A stretch of 64,000 bases of DNA. Source: Symbiodinium sp. CCMP2592 (taxonomy: Eukaryota; Sar; Dinophyceae; Suessiales; Symbiodiniaceae). The DNA lies in contig CAJNDT010002779.1 in assembly GCA_905221615.1 (NCBI GenBank), forward strand, positions 664,001-728,000, read 5' to 3'. A program made the translations under genes and the position numbers. Under the pieces are notes generated by a model. The model had not been told where the DNA came from, made no database searches, and saw only the letters and a list, made by a program, of their open reading frames with translations. Below are positions 46,680 to 56,241 of this stretch, piece after piece. Positions within the stretch are counted from its first letter, which is position 1; each line of letters begins with the position of its first letter.

Positions 46680-46920
46680 ACCCCCAATATTTTAATCGGC
46701 GAAACATCGCCACCGCTGCTTTCACCGAAATCGTGAAGCCTTCTCGGGTCGAGTGAGCGACACAGAACATGGGAACACATGTGTGCGCCCAAAAAAAGAA
46801 CTCTCTCTGCTGCTTCTCTGTGCATTTGAATATCACACATATATCGAAGTAATGGGTTTCAGCAAACAACTAAGATATTCTGTTGTGAGTGCTGGTGCGA
46901 AAGTTTTCTGTTAAAAAAAG
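46680..46920. other. Coding-like stretch, strand unresolved
   Basis: Plus frame contains KHRHRCFHRNREAFSGRVSD; minus frame contains CTEKQQREFFFWAHTC and STREGFTISVKAAVAMF. Neither is recognised. Confidence 0.25.
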
Positions 46921-47099
46921 CCGATCTGTATCCGCTGCCTTGATGTTTTGAAAGCAGTAAAACAGCAAAAACGCAGGGGACAGATTTCGGCTTTAAACCT
47001 GTAGGACTTACTGTTCGTTGTTCGGGTAGAAGAAGGTTCACCTCCTAAAGTTCGGAGTTTAGCTTAACTTGGGCTTTGGGGTTAAAAGGGTGCTGGCAG

Positions 47100-47331
47100 C
47101 AGATGATCACGTGTTGCAGTCGGCTTCCGCCGTCCTTTCTGAAGCGTAAAGGGCGGATGCCAGTTGCGCAGGTCATGTTGAACCCCAAAACCTATCTTAA
47201 CCCCAACCTACCTTTTTAGGGACTTAAAGAAATCATCTTAGGGGGCCCTAAAAAGGTAGGCTCCTTAGGGCCCAGCTAAGCCCAAAGCCGTGGCACTGGA
47301 TTCTCTGGGAGTTGATGGATCCGCTGGTTAG
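47100..47331 (+). CDS. Exon interrupted by an HP9-type element
   Basis: After GCTGGCAG the frame reads QMITCCSRLPPSFLKRKGRM, then PVAQVMLNPK to 47189. An HP9-like element (47190-47280) follows, with CCCAAA on both flanks. Removing it plus one CCCAAA gives AVALDSLGVDGSAG and TAG at 47329-47331. Both halves are protein-like and meet in frame. A GT donor at 47172 is an alternative end for the first half. Confidence 0.45.
47190..47280. repeat. HP9-type element, TSD CCCAAA
   Basis: CCTATCTTAACCCCAACCTACC left arm (inner CCTACCTTTTTAGGG pairs with CCCTAAAAAGGTAGG). CCCAAA at 47184-47189 and 47281-47286. Confidence 0.7.
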
Positions 47332-47430
47332 ATGAAGAACTGGCGGGCCCCAAGATGCGAACCTATTTGCAGATCAATCTCTCCACCCTAAATCCAAACC
47401 CGAAGACCCCATGAATATTTCCCTAAACCC

Positions 47431-47525
47431 TACCTTAGCCCTGAATAACCTACCTTTTTAAGGATTCATATAAGGAAGTCATACTAAGGAACCCTAAAAT
47501 GGTAGGACATTTAGGGTTTAAGGTA
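47431..47525. repeat. HP9 hairpin element
   Basis: TACCTTAGCCCTGAATAACC pairs with the right end ACATTTAGGGTTTAAGGTA. Confidence 0.8.
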
Positions 47526-47574
47526 AGCCCTGAACCTCAATTTGCTTGTGGGCTTTGCAATGTTCATCTTCGAG

Positions 47575-47628
47575 GCAAGAGCAGAGCAAGAGAAGCTTCT
47601 CCAAGAAACCGAAGAGGCCAAGCACAAG
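47575..47628 (+). CDS. Array exon 48 (type B, possible terminal)
   Basis: [18 protein letters not shown], then AHE and TAG at 47638-47640 if unspliced. The 3' flank (GAGTAGGATGAGGG) matches that of exon 47, so the two are duplicates of the same terminal-type exon. Confidence 0.65.
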
Positions 47629-47650
47629 GCACACGAGTAGGATGAGGGCT

Positions 47651-47745
47651 TACCCTAAGGGTCCAAAGGACCCAATAATCAGGTACTCGGGTTTACGATA
47701 GTAGTTGTGCAGGTTACTATTTTGGAAGAGTATATGATAATTGGG
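47651..47745. repeat. HP7-related element, right arm missing
   Basis: TACCCTAAGGGTCCAAAGGA and AATCAGGTACTCGGGTTTA as in the 44496 copy, truncated. Confidence 0.65.
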
Positions 47746-47929
47746 GGATGATGCCTGCAGGGCTTTAGAACGTGGTTTACTATAGATATTCTCGAAAGAA
47801 TTCCTAGCTGCAGGGTTTCTGGCCTAGGGTTTAGGTTGTTGAGTTTGGGTGTCAGGGTTTTCGGGTTCAGGGCTCCGTTCCGAGTTCCAGAGAGTCTGGA
47901 GGGTTCCGGGTTTTGGAGCTTGGGGGTTT

Positions 47930-48055
47930 AGGGTTTGGGATTTGGGGTTTAAGGGTTTACCTAAACCCTAAACCTTAAACCCTAAACCCTAAACCCTAAA
48001 CCCTTAAACCCTAAACCCTAAACCCTAAACCCTAAACCCTAAACCCTAAATTTAG
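47930..48055. repeat. Inverted telomere-type arrays
   Basis: A TTTAGGG run meets a CCCTAAA run at about 47960, followed by about 13 CCCTAAA units. Confidence 0.9.
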
Positions 48056-48568
48056 GCTTTGGGTTTAGGAGCTTCGGGGTTTGGGGTTTTGGGTGTCGGA
48101 TTCCAGGCCTTCAGGGTTTCGGCATGTAGGGCTTTAGGGCTTGTAGGTCCAGCATTTGACATGATGGCATCCGGTACGCGGTGCAGCACGTCTAACCATC
48201 ACCTGGCTTGCATGCAGTGGGACTTAACAGCATACTGCAGAAGCCTAAATAATTGCCAATATTACTTTTCCGGGTTGCGTATTGCATCTATATCTATATG
48301 ATAATATACACCAAGACCCTAGTCTGATTTTTAATTAAGACCCCTCAATTTAGGAATCTCAATTTCAGGCTTGGTGGGGCTGTTCAGCTTGCAGGTTCGG
48401 GGTTGATGGCTTACAGGGCTTGGGACTTTTGGCCCTTTCGGATTTGGGGGATATAAAGCGAGATGAAGAGTGCCACGAACGAAGAGTTACTCCGGAGCCT
48501 CTTTGAAGGTCCAGTCCAGCCGCGCATTAATCGTAGAGCTTACTCCCCCAGATACAAACTGACAAATT
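48056..48568. other. Spacer before the coding block
   Basis: TTTAGGG-type filler fades out near 48.45 kb. No exon supported. Confidence 0.4.
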
Positions 48569-49352
48569 TCATAGGTCAAAGCTTTCGCTCTGCATGCTGG
48601 CTCGAATTGCCTGCTGCTTCACTCTTGCCTGCTGGCTAAACTCCTTGTCCTCTGTGAGGTAATAATGGACTTTGAGGCAAGTTTGTTGCTTGGGTCTTGG
48701 CAATTTCTGGTCACCGGGAACACTCGCAGGTGTGTCGTGGGCTTCCGGTGTTGGTGCACCTGATGATCCGCTAGGAGCATGCTTGGGCCCTGGACGACGA
48801 CTATATGGCCTGGGACCACCCGCGGAGGAACCTCGAATTTGTCTTGTGCGTCGATGGTATTGGCAAAGATCGGGTGGTCGACGAATGCAACAATGCTTCT
48901 TGTCTGCAGTTGGCCCTGGTTTCTTCTGTGTCGCTTCGAGTTTCAGTTGTTTCATGTTTGCCAGCAAGCAATATACCTTCTTGTCTGAGTTGCACATTCG
49001 GACGATGAGCCTCAACAGCACATACCAGGACAAAGTGACCTGCAGCTTGTCTTCATCAGTTTTTTGTTTGTCTTGGCTCCACGTAGAGGAAGACACTCAG
49101 CCGCACATAGTTAGTTTTTGCATATCCGAGGTTTGGGCTATGTGCTGCGACTTCGCAGAGGAGGGCTTCGCTGGGGATCGCCAAAGCGGGTGGCCGCAGA
49201 GTCTGGGAGTCTCGGCTTTGCCTATCAAGCGTCACCTCATAAGTCTTGGTGCTTGGACGTAGAAGTCTGTCTTTCTCCGAGGCGACGATTTCTAGAGCCT
49301 CGGCAAAGTGATGTCTCCTGTGAATCTCGACTGAATAAGTTGGCATGCACAT
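48569..49352 (-). CDS. Minus-strand gene region, unknown
   Basis: Two minus-strand frames in succession. One (49352 to 49056) begins MCMPTYSVEIHRRHHFAEAL and contains EALLCEVAAHSPNLGYAKTN. The next (49096 to 48569, 175 residues) contains EDKLQVTLSWYVLLRLIVRM, MCNSDKKVYCLLANMKQLKL and a Pro/Lys/Arg-rich C-terminal half. Hydrophilic, low-repeat composition supports this strand over the 196-residue plus-strand frame. An intron or frameshift around 49.06-49.10 kb must link them. No family recognised. Confidence 0.4.
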
Positions 49353-49543
49353 GCTTTTGACTCAACTAGCAGATACGACCTGAGGAATGGGAGGCCAATC
49401 TGATGCAGCTGTGCTTCAACTGTGGCATGTATACCGTCACGGAGCAGCCTCGAAGCAGCTGCATGTTTATTCTCCATCGACGCTCGTCTCTTGTCTCGAA
49501 GCAGAAGACTTGTCTAGCGCAGCAGCAGATTCTTCAAGTTGGG

Positions 49544-50046
49544 TCATCTTTGCTTCTGAGGCCGCGGTGGATGCCACTGGTTGCGAAAAGGTGGTTTTCG
49601 CCATGGGTGCCTTTGCCCACCAGGTGGTGTTGCCTGGCTTTCAAATGGAAGGTTTGTTTTCAGGAAGCATTTATCTGCAGACCGGGACCCTTGTGGGGAG
49701 CCAATGTTTCCACTTGAGGCAGCCGACAGTGTTGTGTGGCACCCACCGCTCGGGTGCTGAATGCCATCGGCAAGCAGCCGGATATGAGGAGTGTGCCACC
49801 TATCTGAAGCCGTGCGGAATGTCTTGCCAACCTTTTGAATGTTGCCTTCAGAGTCACTGAAAAGAACATGCAGTCCACTAACCGAGGTACTTGAATCGTG
49901 CAACGACGGCTCGTGCTGGTGCTCCCGGAGCCAAAACGTTCAGGTGCTTTGGATTTCAGACCGGCGACTTCGCGAGTCTGTCCAGAGAGAGTCTTGGCTG
50001 CATCAAATGAATTGGGGATCCGATCAGAGCTGGGCTGGCCAGGCAC
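49544..50046 (-). CDS. Minus-strand coding block, frame change near 49.9 kb
   Basis: The frame from about 50046 reads QPSSDRIPNSFDAAKTLSGQ, then LKSKAPERFGSGSTSTSRRC. A second frame from 49903 contains SVSGLHVLFSDSEGNIQKVG and KTFRTASDRWHTPHIRLLAD. They overlap, so splicing or a frameshift is implied. Possibly the upstream part of the gene above. Confidence 0.35.
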
Positions 50047-50069
50047 GAAATCTGCTCTAATGGCCGGGG

Positions 50070-50365
50070 CCTGCCTGCTGGCTCGACAGAATTTGCCCCT
50101 AATGGCCTTACTGCCTGCTGGCTAGTTGCTGCCTGCTGGCTCGTTAGTACCTGCTGGCTCGACACGACTCCAACCCGCGACTCGCGAACCGCAAACGCAC
50201 GAGCCAGCAGGCATTAAGGATCTAACGGACAAAATCTAATGGAAGATTCTAAATAGACATAACGGCCTTCTTTAGGTGCCTGCTCGCTCGTTTTCACTAA
50301 TGCCTGCTGGCTCGACGAACCGCAATTCGCGAGTCGCCAGCCGCAAGCGCGCCGGAACCGCCAGA
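50070..50365. repeat. CCTGCTGGCTCG repeat cluster
   Basis: TGCCTGCTGGCTCG or its complement occurs at least six times here, also near 50515 and 51.83-51.92 kb. It forms inverted pairs (for example 50150 and 50200). This repeat is not seen elsewhere in the window. Confidence 0.85.
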
Positions 50366-50419
50366 CGCCGAGCCAGCAGGCGCTAAGCCACCTGTCCCGT
50401 TAGATCCCAGGACTGAAGA

Positions 50420-50551
50420 ATGGAGGCCCTGGACAGGTGGCTGAACAGCAAAGTGGAGGAGCGGCGAAGGCCCCCCGAGCGGGGAATCCGGGATTTTCGC
50501 CCTAATGGCCTTAATGCCTGCTGGCTCGATTTACTAACCGATTCCAAGTAG
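50420..50551 (+). CDS. Possible first exon of a plus-strand gene
   Basis: ATG at 50420 starts MEALDRWLNSKVEERRRPPE, charged and coding-like, soon entering the CCTGCTGGCTCG repeat. The real exon probably ends near 50.49 kb. Confidence 0.4.
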   Translation: MEALDRWLNSKVEERRRPPERGIRDFRPNGLNACWLDLLTDSK

Positions 50552-50582
50552 CAGCATTAAAATCAAAACACGACCGTCCCTA

Positions 50583-50730
50583 TTCAGATCCCAATGAGAA
50601 GGCGGCACTGAAAGCATGCTTTGCGAAGTTCCTGGATCTTGCGGATGGGAAGATCGAGAAGCAGGAGCCGGTCTCGGAGAAGACTGGCATTTTCAAGGCC
50701 TCTGAGTGGGCGGCCCGTGCAGTCCAGGTT
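50583..50730 (+). CDS. Exon of an unidentified protein
   Basis: The frame reads YSDPNEKAALKACFAKFLDL, then ADGKIEKQEPVSEKTGIFKA and SEWAARAVQ, ending at CAG|GTTTGG. Convincing composition. The 5' border is at or before 50583. Confidence 0.5.
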
Positions 50731-50819
50731 TGGTCTTCTGATAGGTTTCCTTACATCTCTTGGCTGAAGTGTCTCTGTCACTTTCCAGTCTCCTGATTGA
50801 ACTCAATCCGTGAGTTGAG

Positions 50820-51085
50820 TCGTGGAAAAGCTGTTGGCCCTGAAGGTGATGCTGGATGCCACCCGCAGATCAACAGCTTCAGTGGGCATGCCAATCAGGC
50901 CGCGACAGCTCCTGGATTTGCCCTTGGAAAACACTCTGGAGATCGAAGACCCAGCATCCCCCAGTGCTCCGTCGGCTCCTTCTTTGACTCCGAAGAAGAT
51001 CTACTACCTGCCGAGTCGGGCTGGAACGAAATGTGTCTTGCAGCTTCACGATGCTATTTGGCTGCAATTTCCATCTCAACCATAG
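50820..51085 (+). CDS. Exon of the same plus-strand gene
   Basis: The frame reads VEKLLALKVMLDATRRSTAS, then VGMPIRPRQLLDLPLENTLE, a Ser/Pro-rich linker, and KKIYYLPSRAGTKCVLQLHD. It ends with stop TGA near 51085 if unspliced. GC-rich third positions. No family recognised. Confidence 0.5.
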
Positions 51086-51139
51086 ATGCAATCACGAATT
51101 GAGACAACGTGCCACAGCCTTCGCACGAGGTGCCAGACT

Positions 51140-51665
51140 TGACGTCACACGCCAAAGGGTACAGGCTTCTGCTACGTACCGAAGAAATGTGGAAATTGCT
51201 GGACTGCGAACCCAGTACTGCAACTGGTACATCCGACTGAGCCAGTCATGCAGCGGCGGTTTTGTATTGTCAGTCACAACAGTTAAGTCCGAACCAGGAT
51301 GATGTGGATCGTTGCATTAATAAGTTAAAACTAAGGAGTGAAGGGAACACAGCGGACATCGCCACTGATTGGCAGATCGGCACTGGGGTCCACCTGGTTC
51401 GTCCTCACACATACAAGGGCCAAAAACACTTGGAGGCCCCCGTGAAGATCAACCTCGAAAGTTTTTGTCTTTGGCAGTGACCACTCGTCTCTGGGGCTCT
51501 CGCGCTCCCTCTTACAAGCCAAATCTTCAAGTAGATCTGGTGGATGAGTCTCGCTTTTCTGGCAGCGCGATCGCGCCGAAGAAACGACCGCAAGCTCAGG
51601 TTTTTTTCATTTGCTTCTCGTGGGCTCAGAGAGCATTGAAAATGAAGAAGCCGAAGCAGAGCTGA
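51140..51665 (+). CDS. Further exons of the plus-strand gene
   Basis: Coding-like stretches: CYVPKKCGNCWTANP or, in another frame, YRLLLRTEEMWKLLDCEPST (51.16-51.23 kb); DVDRCINKLKLRSEGNTADI and TDWQIGTGVHLVRPHTYKGQ (51.30-51.48 kb); TTRLWGSRAPSYKPNLQVDL and VDESRFSGSAIAPKKRPQAQ up to CAG|GTTTTT at 51600. Exon borders between them are not resolved. Confidence 0.4.
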
Positions 51666-51949
51666 GATGTGCTTGAATATCAGATGGAATATGGCAAAAA
51701 CAAGGAAAAAAACAGCAGTGTGCTCCCGACTCTGGAGAGCTCGGTTCGCGGAGCAAAAAAACAGTGCATTCGGAGAGAAGCTTTGTAAGCTTAACGCGCA
51801 AACATAAAACACCTGAAGCAGCAGGCTCGCAAACGCAAGACAATCGAAGCAGCAGGTTCACCAACATAAGAGATTCGAGCCAGCAGGCAAGAGTGAAGTA
51901 GCAGGCAAATCCAGCCAGCATGCACAGTGACACCTTTGAATAGGAGGCC

Positions 51950-52050
51950 AAAAGGGGTCTTAGCCTATGGGGGTTTAGTAGGAATTAGGGTTCCCATAAT
52001 AGGGTTCATATTATGGAATCCCTACCCCAAGAATCTTAAACCCCCCCGTT
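51950..52050. repeat. Hairpin, single copy noticed
   Basis: AGGCCAAAAGGGGTCTTAG faces TTAAACCCCCCCGTTTGGCC, with an inner TAGGGTTCCC/GGGTTCATATTATGGAATCCC stem. Confidence 0.6.
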
Positions 52051-52191
52051 TGGCCGCCCATCCAAATTGCAGTTACCTCTGCCCTGAACCCAAGTACTTC
52101 ATGGGTCTGGGAGGTGCTGCACTACTGTAGGGTACTGGATTGCTAGTTTAGGGTTTAGGGGTTTAGGGTTTAGGCTTTAGGGTCTAGGGTG

Positions 52192-52284
52192 TTGTAAGTG
52201 GAGTTATAAGTCCCCTAATATGGGTTATAAGTATGGTTACCTTACTTATCACCCCACTTGTAACTACCCATGAACCTCCAAGTA
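52192..52284. repeat. HP2b element, left end truncated
   Basis: GTAAGTGGAGTTATAAGTCC through the intact right arm TACCCATGAACCTCCAAG. Confidence 0.75.
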
Positions 52285-52349
52285 GGGTATTTTACTGCTA
52301 TAAACAGGGGACGTAGTCTCAAACCCTGAGCACTAAACCATAAACCAAG

Positions 52350-52403
52350 GCTGTAGCTGAGCAGCAGAAGGCCGCAGAAGAAGCAGAGGCAGCAAAGCTG
52401 AAG
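52350..52403 (+). CDS. Outlying 54-nt type A module
   Basis: [18 protein letters not shown] between CCAAG and AAG|GCCATC. Same length, phase and donor as the array, about 4.7 kb beyond exon 48 and past the 48.5-51.9 kb block, so either the array continues or this is a dispersed copy. Confidence 0.7.
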
Positions 52404-53265
52404 GCCATCATTGCCGTCTTGTTAGGGGGGTGGTCTACAGTGATTTACTATTCCTGTTCCGATTGTTGTTGCTGTTGCTATTGCTCTTGTTGTTGCTCTT
52501 GTCGGCTGCTGTTGTCTTTAGTATTCCTGCCACGGCAACAACGATACTGTAGTTTTGTGATAGTTACTATATGTTACTATGATTCGGGTTACTAGTCCTA
52601 CGACCTTTGTCGATTGTGACGTTGTTGTTCTTTCATCATTTAGTGGCAATGTTACTGCTGATGTTACTCGTGCTACAGCTGCTATTCATATTGCTCTTGC
52701 TATGCTACTTGCGGACGATGTTGCGTGCACTTATCTTGCAATTGCTTGGAGTATAGTGATCATCTACAGGATTGCTGTTAGATTGCTTTTGTCCAGGGAG
52801 GCACTAGTAGCGGCTTGCAGGCACTGTGCAGGTACAAGACATGACCTGTAGAGAGTTTCAAGGTCCATGTTTTTGGATTTTGTGCAAACCCTATAAGCCC
52901 TAAGCCCTAAACTTCAGGACTTGCTTCTAAGGGCAACAACAGCCTCCACCCTGAACCTTAAACCCGCAACAGCCTGCAACCCTGCAGCCTTTTGGGCCCT
53001 AGGGCCATGGAGCTCTTGCCATCAAAGCCCCCGCATTCACGACAAGCTGGCCACAAATCTTAAGAGTATTGGCTTCTATAGTGAATTTTCCCAGCTCCTT
53101 TACTGTGCCACAACGCTTTTAGATTGCATTACTACCGTCGTGGTTGTGGTTGAAAGAACTCAAAACCGCTACACAAAAGCAGCGTTCCTGAAACGATGAC
53201 ATCAGGAGCCCTTAATTATAGATCATACATGCATCATGTCAGCCCATGAACCCCTAAACCTCAAA
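52404..53265. other. Mixed spacer with GTT-rich stretch
   Basis: TGTTGCTGTTGCTATTGC-like sequence at 52.46-52.55 kb. Open frames at 52579-52851 and 52921-53199 are weak. No supported gene. Confidence 0.4.
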
Positions 53266-53660
53266 CCCGAAACCCCAAATCGCAAGCCCAAAACCCCTAA
53301 ACCCTAAATCCCAAACCCCGAACCCTGAACCCTGAACCAAAACCCTAAATCCTAAACCCCAAATACCTTAAACCCTGAATCTGATTCCTGAACCCTAAAC
53401 CCCCACAGTACCCTTATAGTACCCTTAAAGGATCCCTACAATCCCAAACCCCACCTCAACCCTAAACCCTAACCCCAAACCCTAAACCCTAAACCCTCAA
53501 AACCCTAAAAACCCTAAACCTTCAAAGCCCTAAAAACCCTGAACCCTAAACACCCTAAACCCTCAAAACCTTAAAAACCCTAAACCCTCAAAGCCCTAAA
53601 CCCCTAAAAACACCTAAAAAGCCCAAACCTTAAACCCCTAAACCCTAAGAAGCCCTAAGC
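53266..53660. repeat. CCCTAAA-rich degenerate array
   Basis: About 400 bp of CCCTAAA, CCCTGAA and CCCTCAAAA units. Confidence 0.85.
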
Positions 53661-53726
53661 TTTCAGGCAAGCACGCCGGCTCTCCTCTCACGATGCGACT
53701 CCGAGGCCGGCCCGGCCCCGGTTTCT

Positions 53727-53950
53727 CTTAGTGGGTGGTTGTGAGAATTCTGGTCCCTTTTTGGGTCCTAGGGTTTAGGGTTTAGGGGTTCCTTAAAGGG
53801 ATCTATATGGGATCTATGTGGGTGGTTGTCAAAATTATGGTCCTTTTTTGGGGTCCTTATAGTAAGGATCCTACTATGTAGGGTACTATATTCGGGTCCC
53901 CTATGTCGGAAACTCCCATATGGGTGGTTGTCACAATTATGGTCCCTTTC
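53727..53950. repeat. Composite HP3/HP3b elements
   Basis: GGGTGGTTGTCAAAATTATG at 53820 with HP3 core and right arm GTCGGAAACTCCC near 53920, followed by another GGGTGGTTGTCACAATTATG. Several nested or truncated copies. Confidence 0.65.
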
Positions 53951-53954
53951 CCTG

Positions 53955-54062
53955 GGCATTAAAATAGCCCAAAAGCCTTATATTATGTGGTCTTTGGGCC
54001 CAACAGCCTTAATATATGAGTCCTTAGATGCCTCGGATTTTTGGGTCCTTATTATAAAACGG
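53955..54062. repeat. HP16 hairpin
   Basis: AAAAGCCTTATATTATGTGG / GGGCCCAACAGCCTTAATAT stem. A relative lies at 56239-56360. Confidence 0.5.
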
Positions 54063-54249
54063 CACCTAATATTTCAGTATGGTACGCCCTGGCGGCGTGT
54101 ATTTTCGTGTGTTCATGTTTTCACCTGCGTTCGCAGATGGCAAGCTTAGCAAGCTTTTCACTTCCAACCACATTGTTTTAGGGTATCCCCAAAACGGTGC
54201 CATAATTTTGGCAACTGCCCACTTCTTGGACTGAGTACAGGGCTTTGGA

Positions 54250-54362
54250 GTACCATACTTTAATACTTAGTAGCTGAGTGGATACACTTTACACGTTTTG
54301 GGATTATATTACCCACTATAAAACTAAAAGTGTACACTTTGGGGGGCTTGTGAACTCAGCAA
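54250..54362. repeat. HP18 hairpin
   Basis: ACTTAGTAGCTGAGTGGATA and AGTGTACACTTT pair loosely with CTCAGCAACTAAG at the right. Single copy. Confidence 0.45.
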
Positions 54363-54862
54363 CTAAGAATACTTTTTTCTTAAAGGCCATTATGAAATGC
54401 AAGTTTATAGTTTTTTCTCCCTGGTTATTTAAAAGCCCAGAGTAGGTAATAAGGGGTTTAGAGTTTAGGGTTTATAGGGGTTGGCAGCTTAGGTTTTCTG
54501 AGTAAGTACAGGTAGCAAGTAGACTAGGGTTCATGGTTTGGCGCAGGGTTGAGGGTTTAGATAGGGCTTCGGGAGTTTAGGGTTTAGGGCTCGGCGTTCG
54601 GGGCTTATAGGGTTCAGTTCAAGGGAGTTCACTTCAAGGGTCGAAGGGCAAATCCAGCTTTAGGGGCTTCTAGATGTTAGGGGGTTTAGGGCTTATAGGG
54701 CTTGGGGCTTTTAGGGTTGAACGCTTATAGGGTTTAGCCTAGGGTATCGTGGTTTAGGGGTTTACGGTTTGGTTGTGCGTTTAGGGTTTAGAGCCTGTAG
54801 TTTCCGGGTCTACGGGGTGTATGGCTTAGGGTTCAGGCCGGGGCACTCTCACTTCCTAGCAG

Positions 54863-55230
54863 TGCGAAGAGATCTGGTGCCGGACACAGGTTAGCGCTGC
54901 ACTGCGGTACCTGGGACGAGCACCATTGGTCGAGCTGATCGAGCTACTTGTGGCTTCGAATGAATCGAATAGCTGATCGAGGCATCGAGGCTTCTGAATG
55001 GACGGCTTGAAGTCGCGGAGACCCGCCTCGCCGCCTTGTGCCACCACGTGGCGTACTTGGTGCAAGGACATGCTGCACGCTGGCCGGGGTGCGAGCAGAG
55101 GCCCGAATGGGCTCACAGTAGAAATAGTTCCAAAACCTTTATATACTATTCTAATGATGAATGTCCCTACTCTGTCCTTCAGACACTTCGAGTGCGAGAG
55201 CCGCATGCCGTGATGAAGAGGCACATGTAG
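54863..55230 (+). CDS. Coding stretch with an 11-bp direct-repeat frame switch
   Basis: After CCTAGCAG the frame reads CEEIWCRTQVSAALRYLGRA, then PLVELIE. AGCTGATCGAG occurs at 54933-54943 and again 38 bp on at 54971-54981. Leaving out the 38 bp joins to EASRLLNGRLEVAETRLAAL, then CHHVAYLVQGHAARWPGCEQ and on to stop TAG at 55228-55230. Unjoined, the first frame stops at 54973. A minus-strand frame of 122 residues spans the same DNA. GC-rich third positions favour the plus strand. Amphipathic, unrecognised. Confidence 0.4.
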
Positions 55231-55935
55231 GAGCTTCAGTCATAGTTAGATCGGGGCTTCGCACTCTATTCTAGAATATTTAAGTATGTAGGGAAACCTA
55301 TATAAAGAACAGTAGTATAGTACTTATCCAGGCTTCTATACAGAGTCTTGTAAAGGGACTTTGTGCACTGCAATCGAGTTTGGGGTTCGCTGAGGACATA
55401 TAGCTTCAACACTTACCCAGCTTCAGTTTGTGTGAGTGCCGTTCTGCTGATGGCTGAGTGCCACACTCAAAGAGATGTTCTAGTAGTAAGTAGCACATAA
55501 GACGCAATATGAAGGCCGGAACCAGTAGTAGCAGTATCCAGAACAACATCCCGGCATAATTGTGCTACAATACGCCCAGCACCCCGTTGTGTCTATCACT
55601 GCCCCTGTACCAGCCCCATGACACCCTACTACAACTGACCTAAACTTTAAACCCGTCTCACATTATTCGGGCCCGTCTATTGAGCCATCTAATCTCAGCC
55701 CTAAACCCTATAACCTCAGCCCCTTACCCCCATGGGTCCATGTACCCAAATATTGTCTACGATAATTTGGTCTTAAAGTAGTCCCTTTTCAGGTACTTAG
55801 GGGCCAAAGTACATACTATTTGGGTACGTGGACGCTTCAGCCAACACCCCTATAGAACCCCTATAGAGACCTTATGGCACCCTTACTTACAGGAACCCTT
55901 CAAGGACTATTTGGGTACATGGACTCTTAGGGTTA
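55231..55935. other. Spacer with a hairpin
   Basis: A hairpin at about 55734-55832 has GGGTCCATGTACCCAAATA and TATTTGGGTACGTGGAC arms. Remaining sequence is AT-richer with no exon seen. Confidence 0.5.
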
Positions 55936-56124
55936 CACAGAAATCCCAATACCCCTTAATTAAAGACTATACCTATATAAATCATAAGGTTAAGGCCGCG
56001 ATTATTTAAGGTATATTCCTTAATTTAGGGGTATCAGAATTCGCTAAACCCTACAGATCCCTCAAAGGATCCCTTTAAGGAACCCTAGGTATTCTTTAAT
56101 TTACGGGTATCGGGCTCTCTGGGT
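55936..56124. repeat. HP6 element with nested insert
   Basis: CAGAAATCCCAATACCCCTT left arm, right end GGTATCGGGCTCTCTGGGT. The insert contains a second AGGTATTCTTTAATTTACGG copy of the right half. Confidence 0.75.
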
Positions 56125-56241
56125 CAATTCTACACAATATACTACATCGACCCGGATCACCCCCACTGCTACAAGGAGCTCGATGCGTCGCAGTGGCCCA
56201 AAGGTCTTAGACACCGGGAGGCCGCGAAGTGTATCGCTAAG
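56089..56241 (+). CDS. Exon of an unidentified protein, 5' edge in HP6
   Basis: The frame reads QFYTIYYIDPDHPHCYKELD, then ASQWPKGLRHREAAKCIAKA partly, ending at GCTAAG|GC near 56241. Strong protein-like composition with an aromatic, His/Cys-rich start. The frame stays open leftwards through the HP6 right end to CCTAG|GTATTC at 56089, so 12 residues could come from the element. No ATG. Family not recognised. Confidence 0.55.

Noticed and set aside
48672-49262. 196-residue plus-strand frame
   Set aside because: Longest single frame here, but its Cys/Trp/Gly-rich composition looks like the shadow of the minus-strand frames. Not fully excluded.
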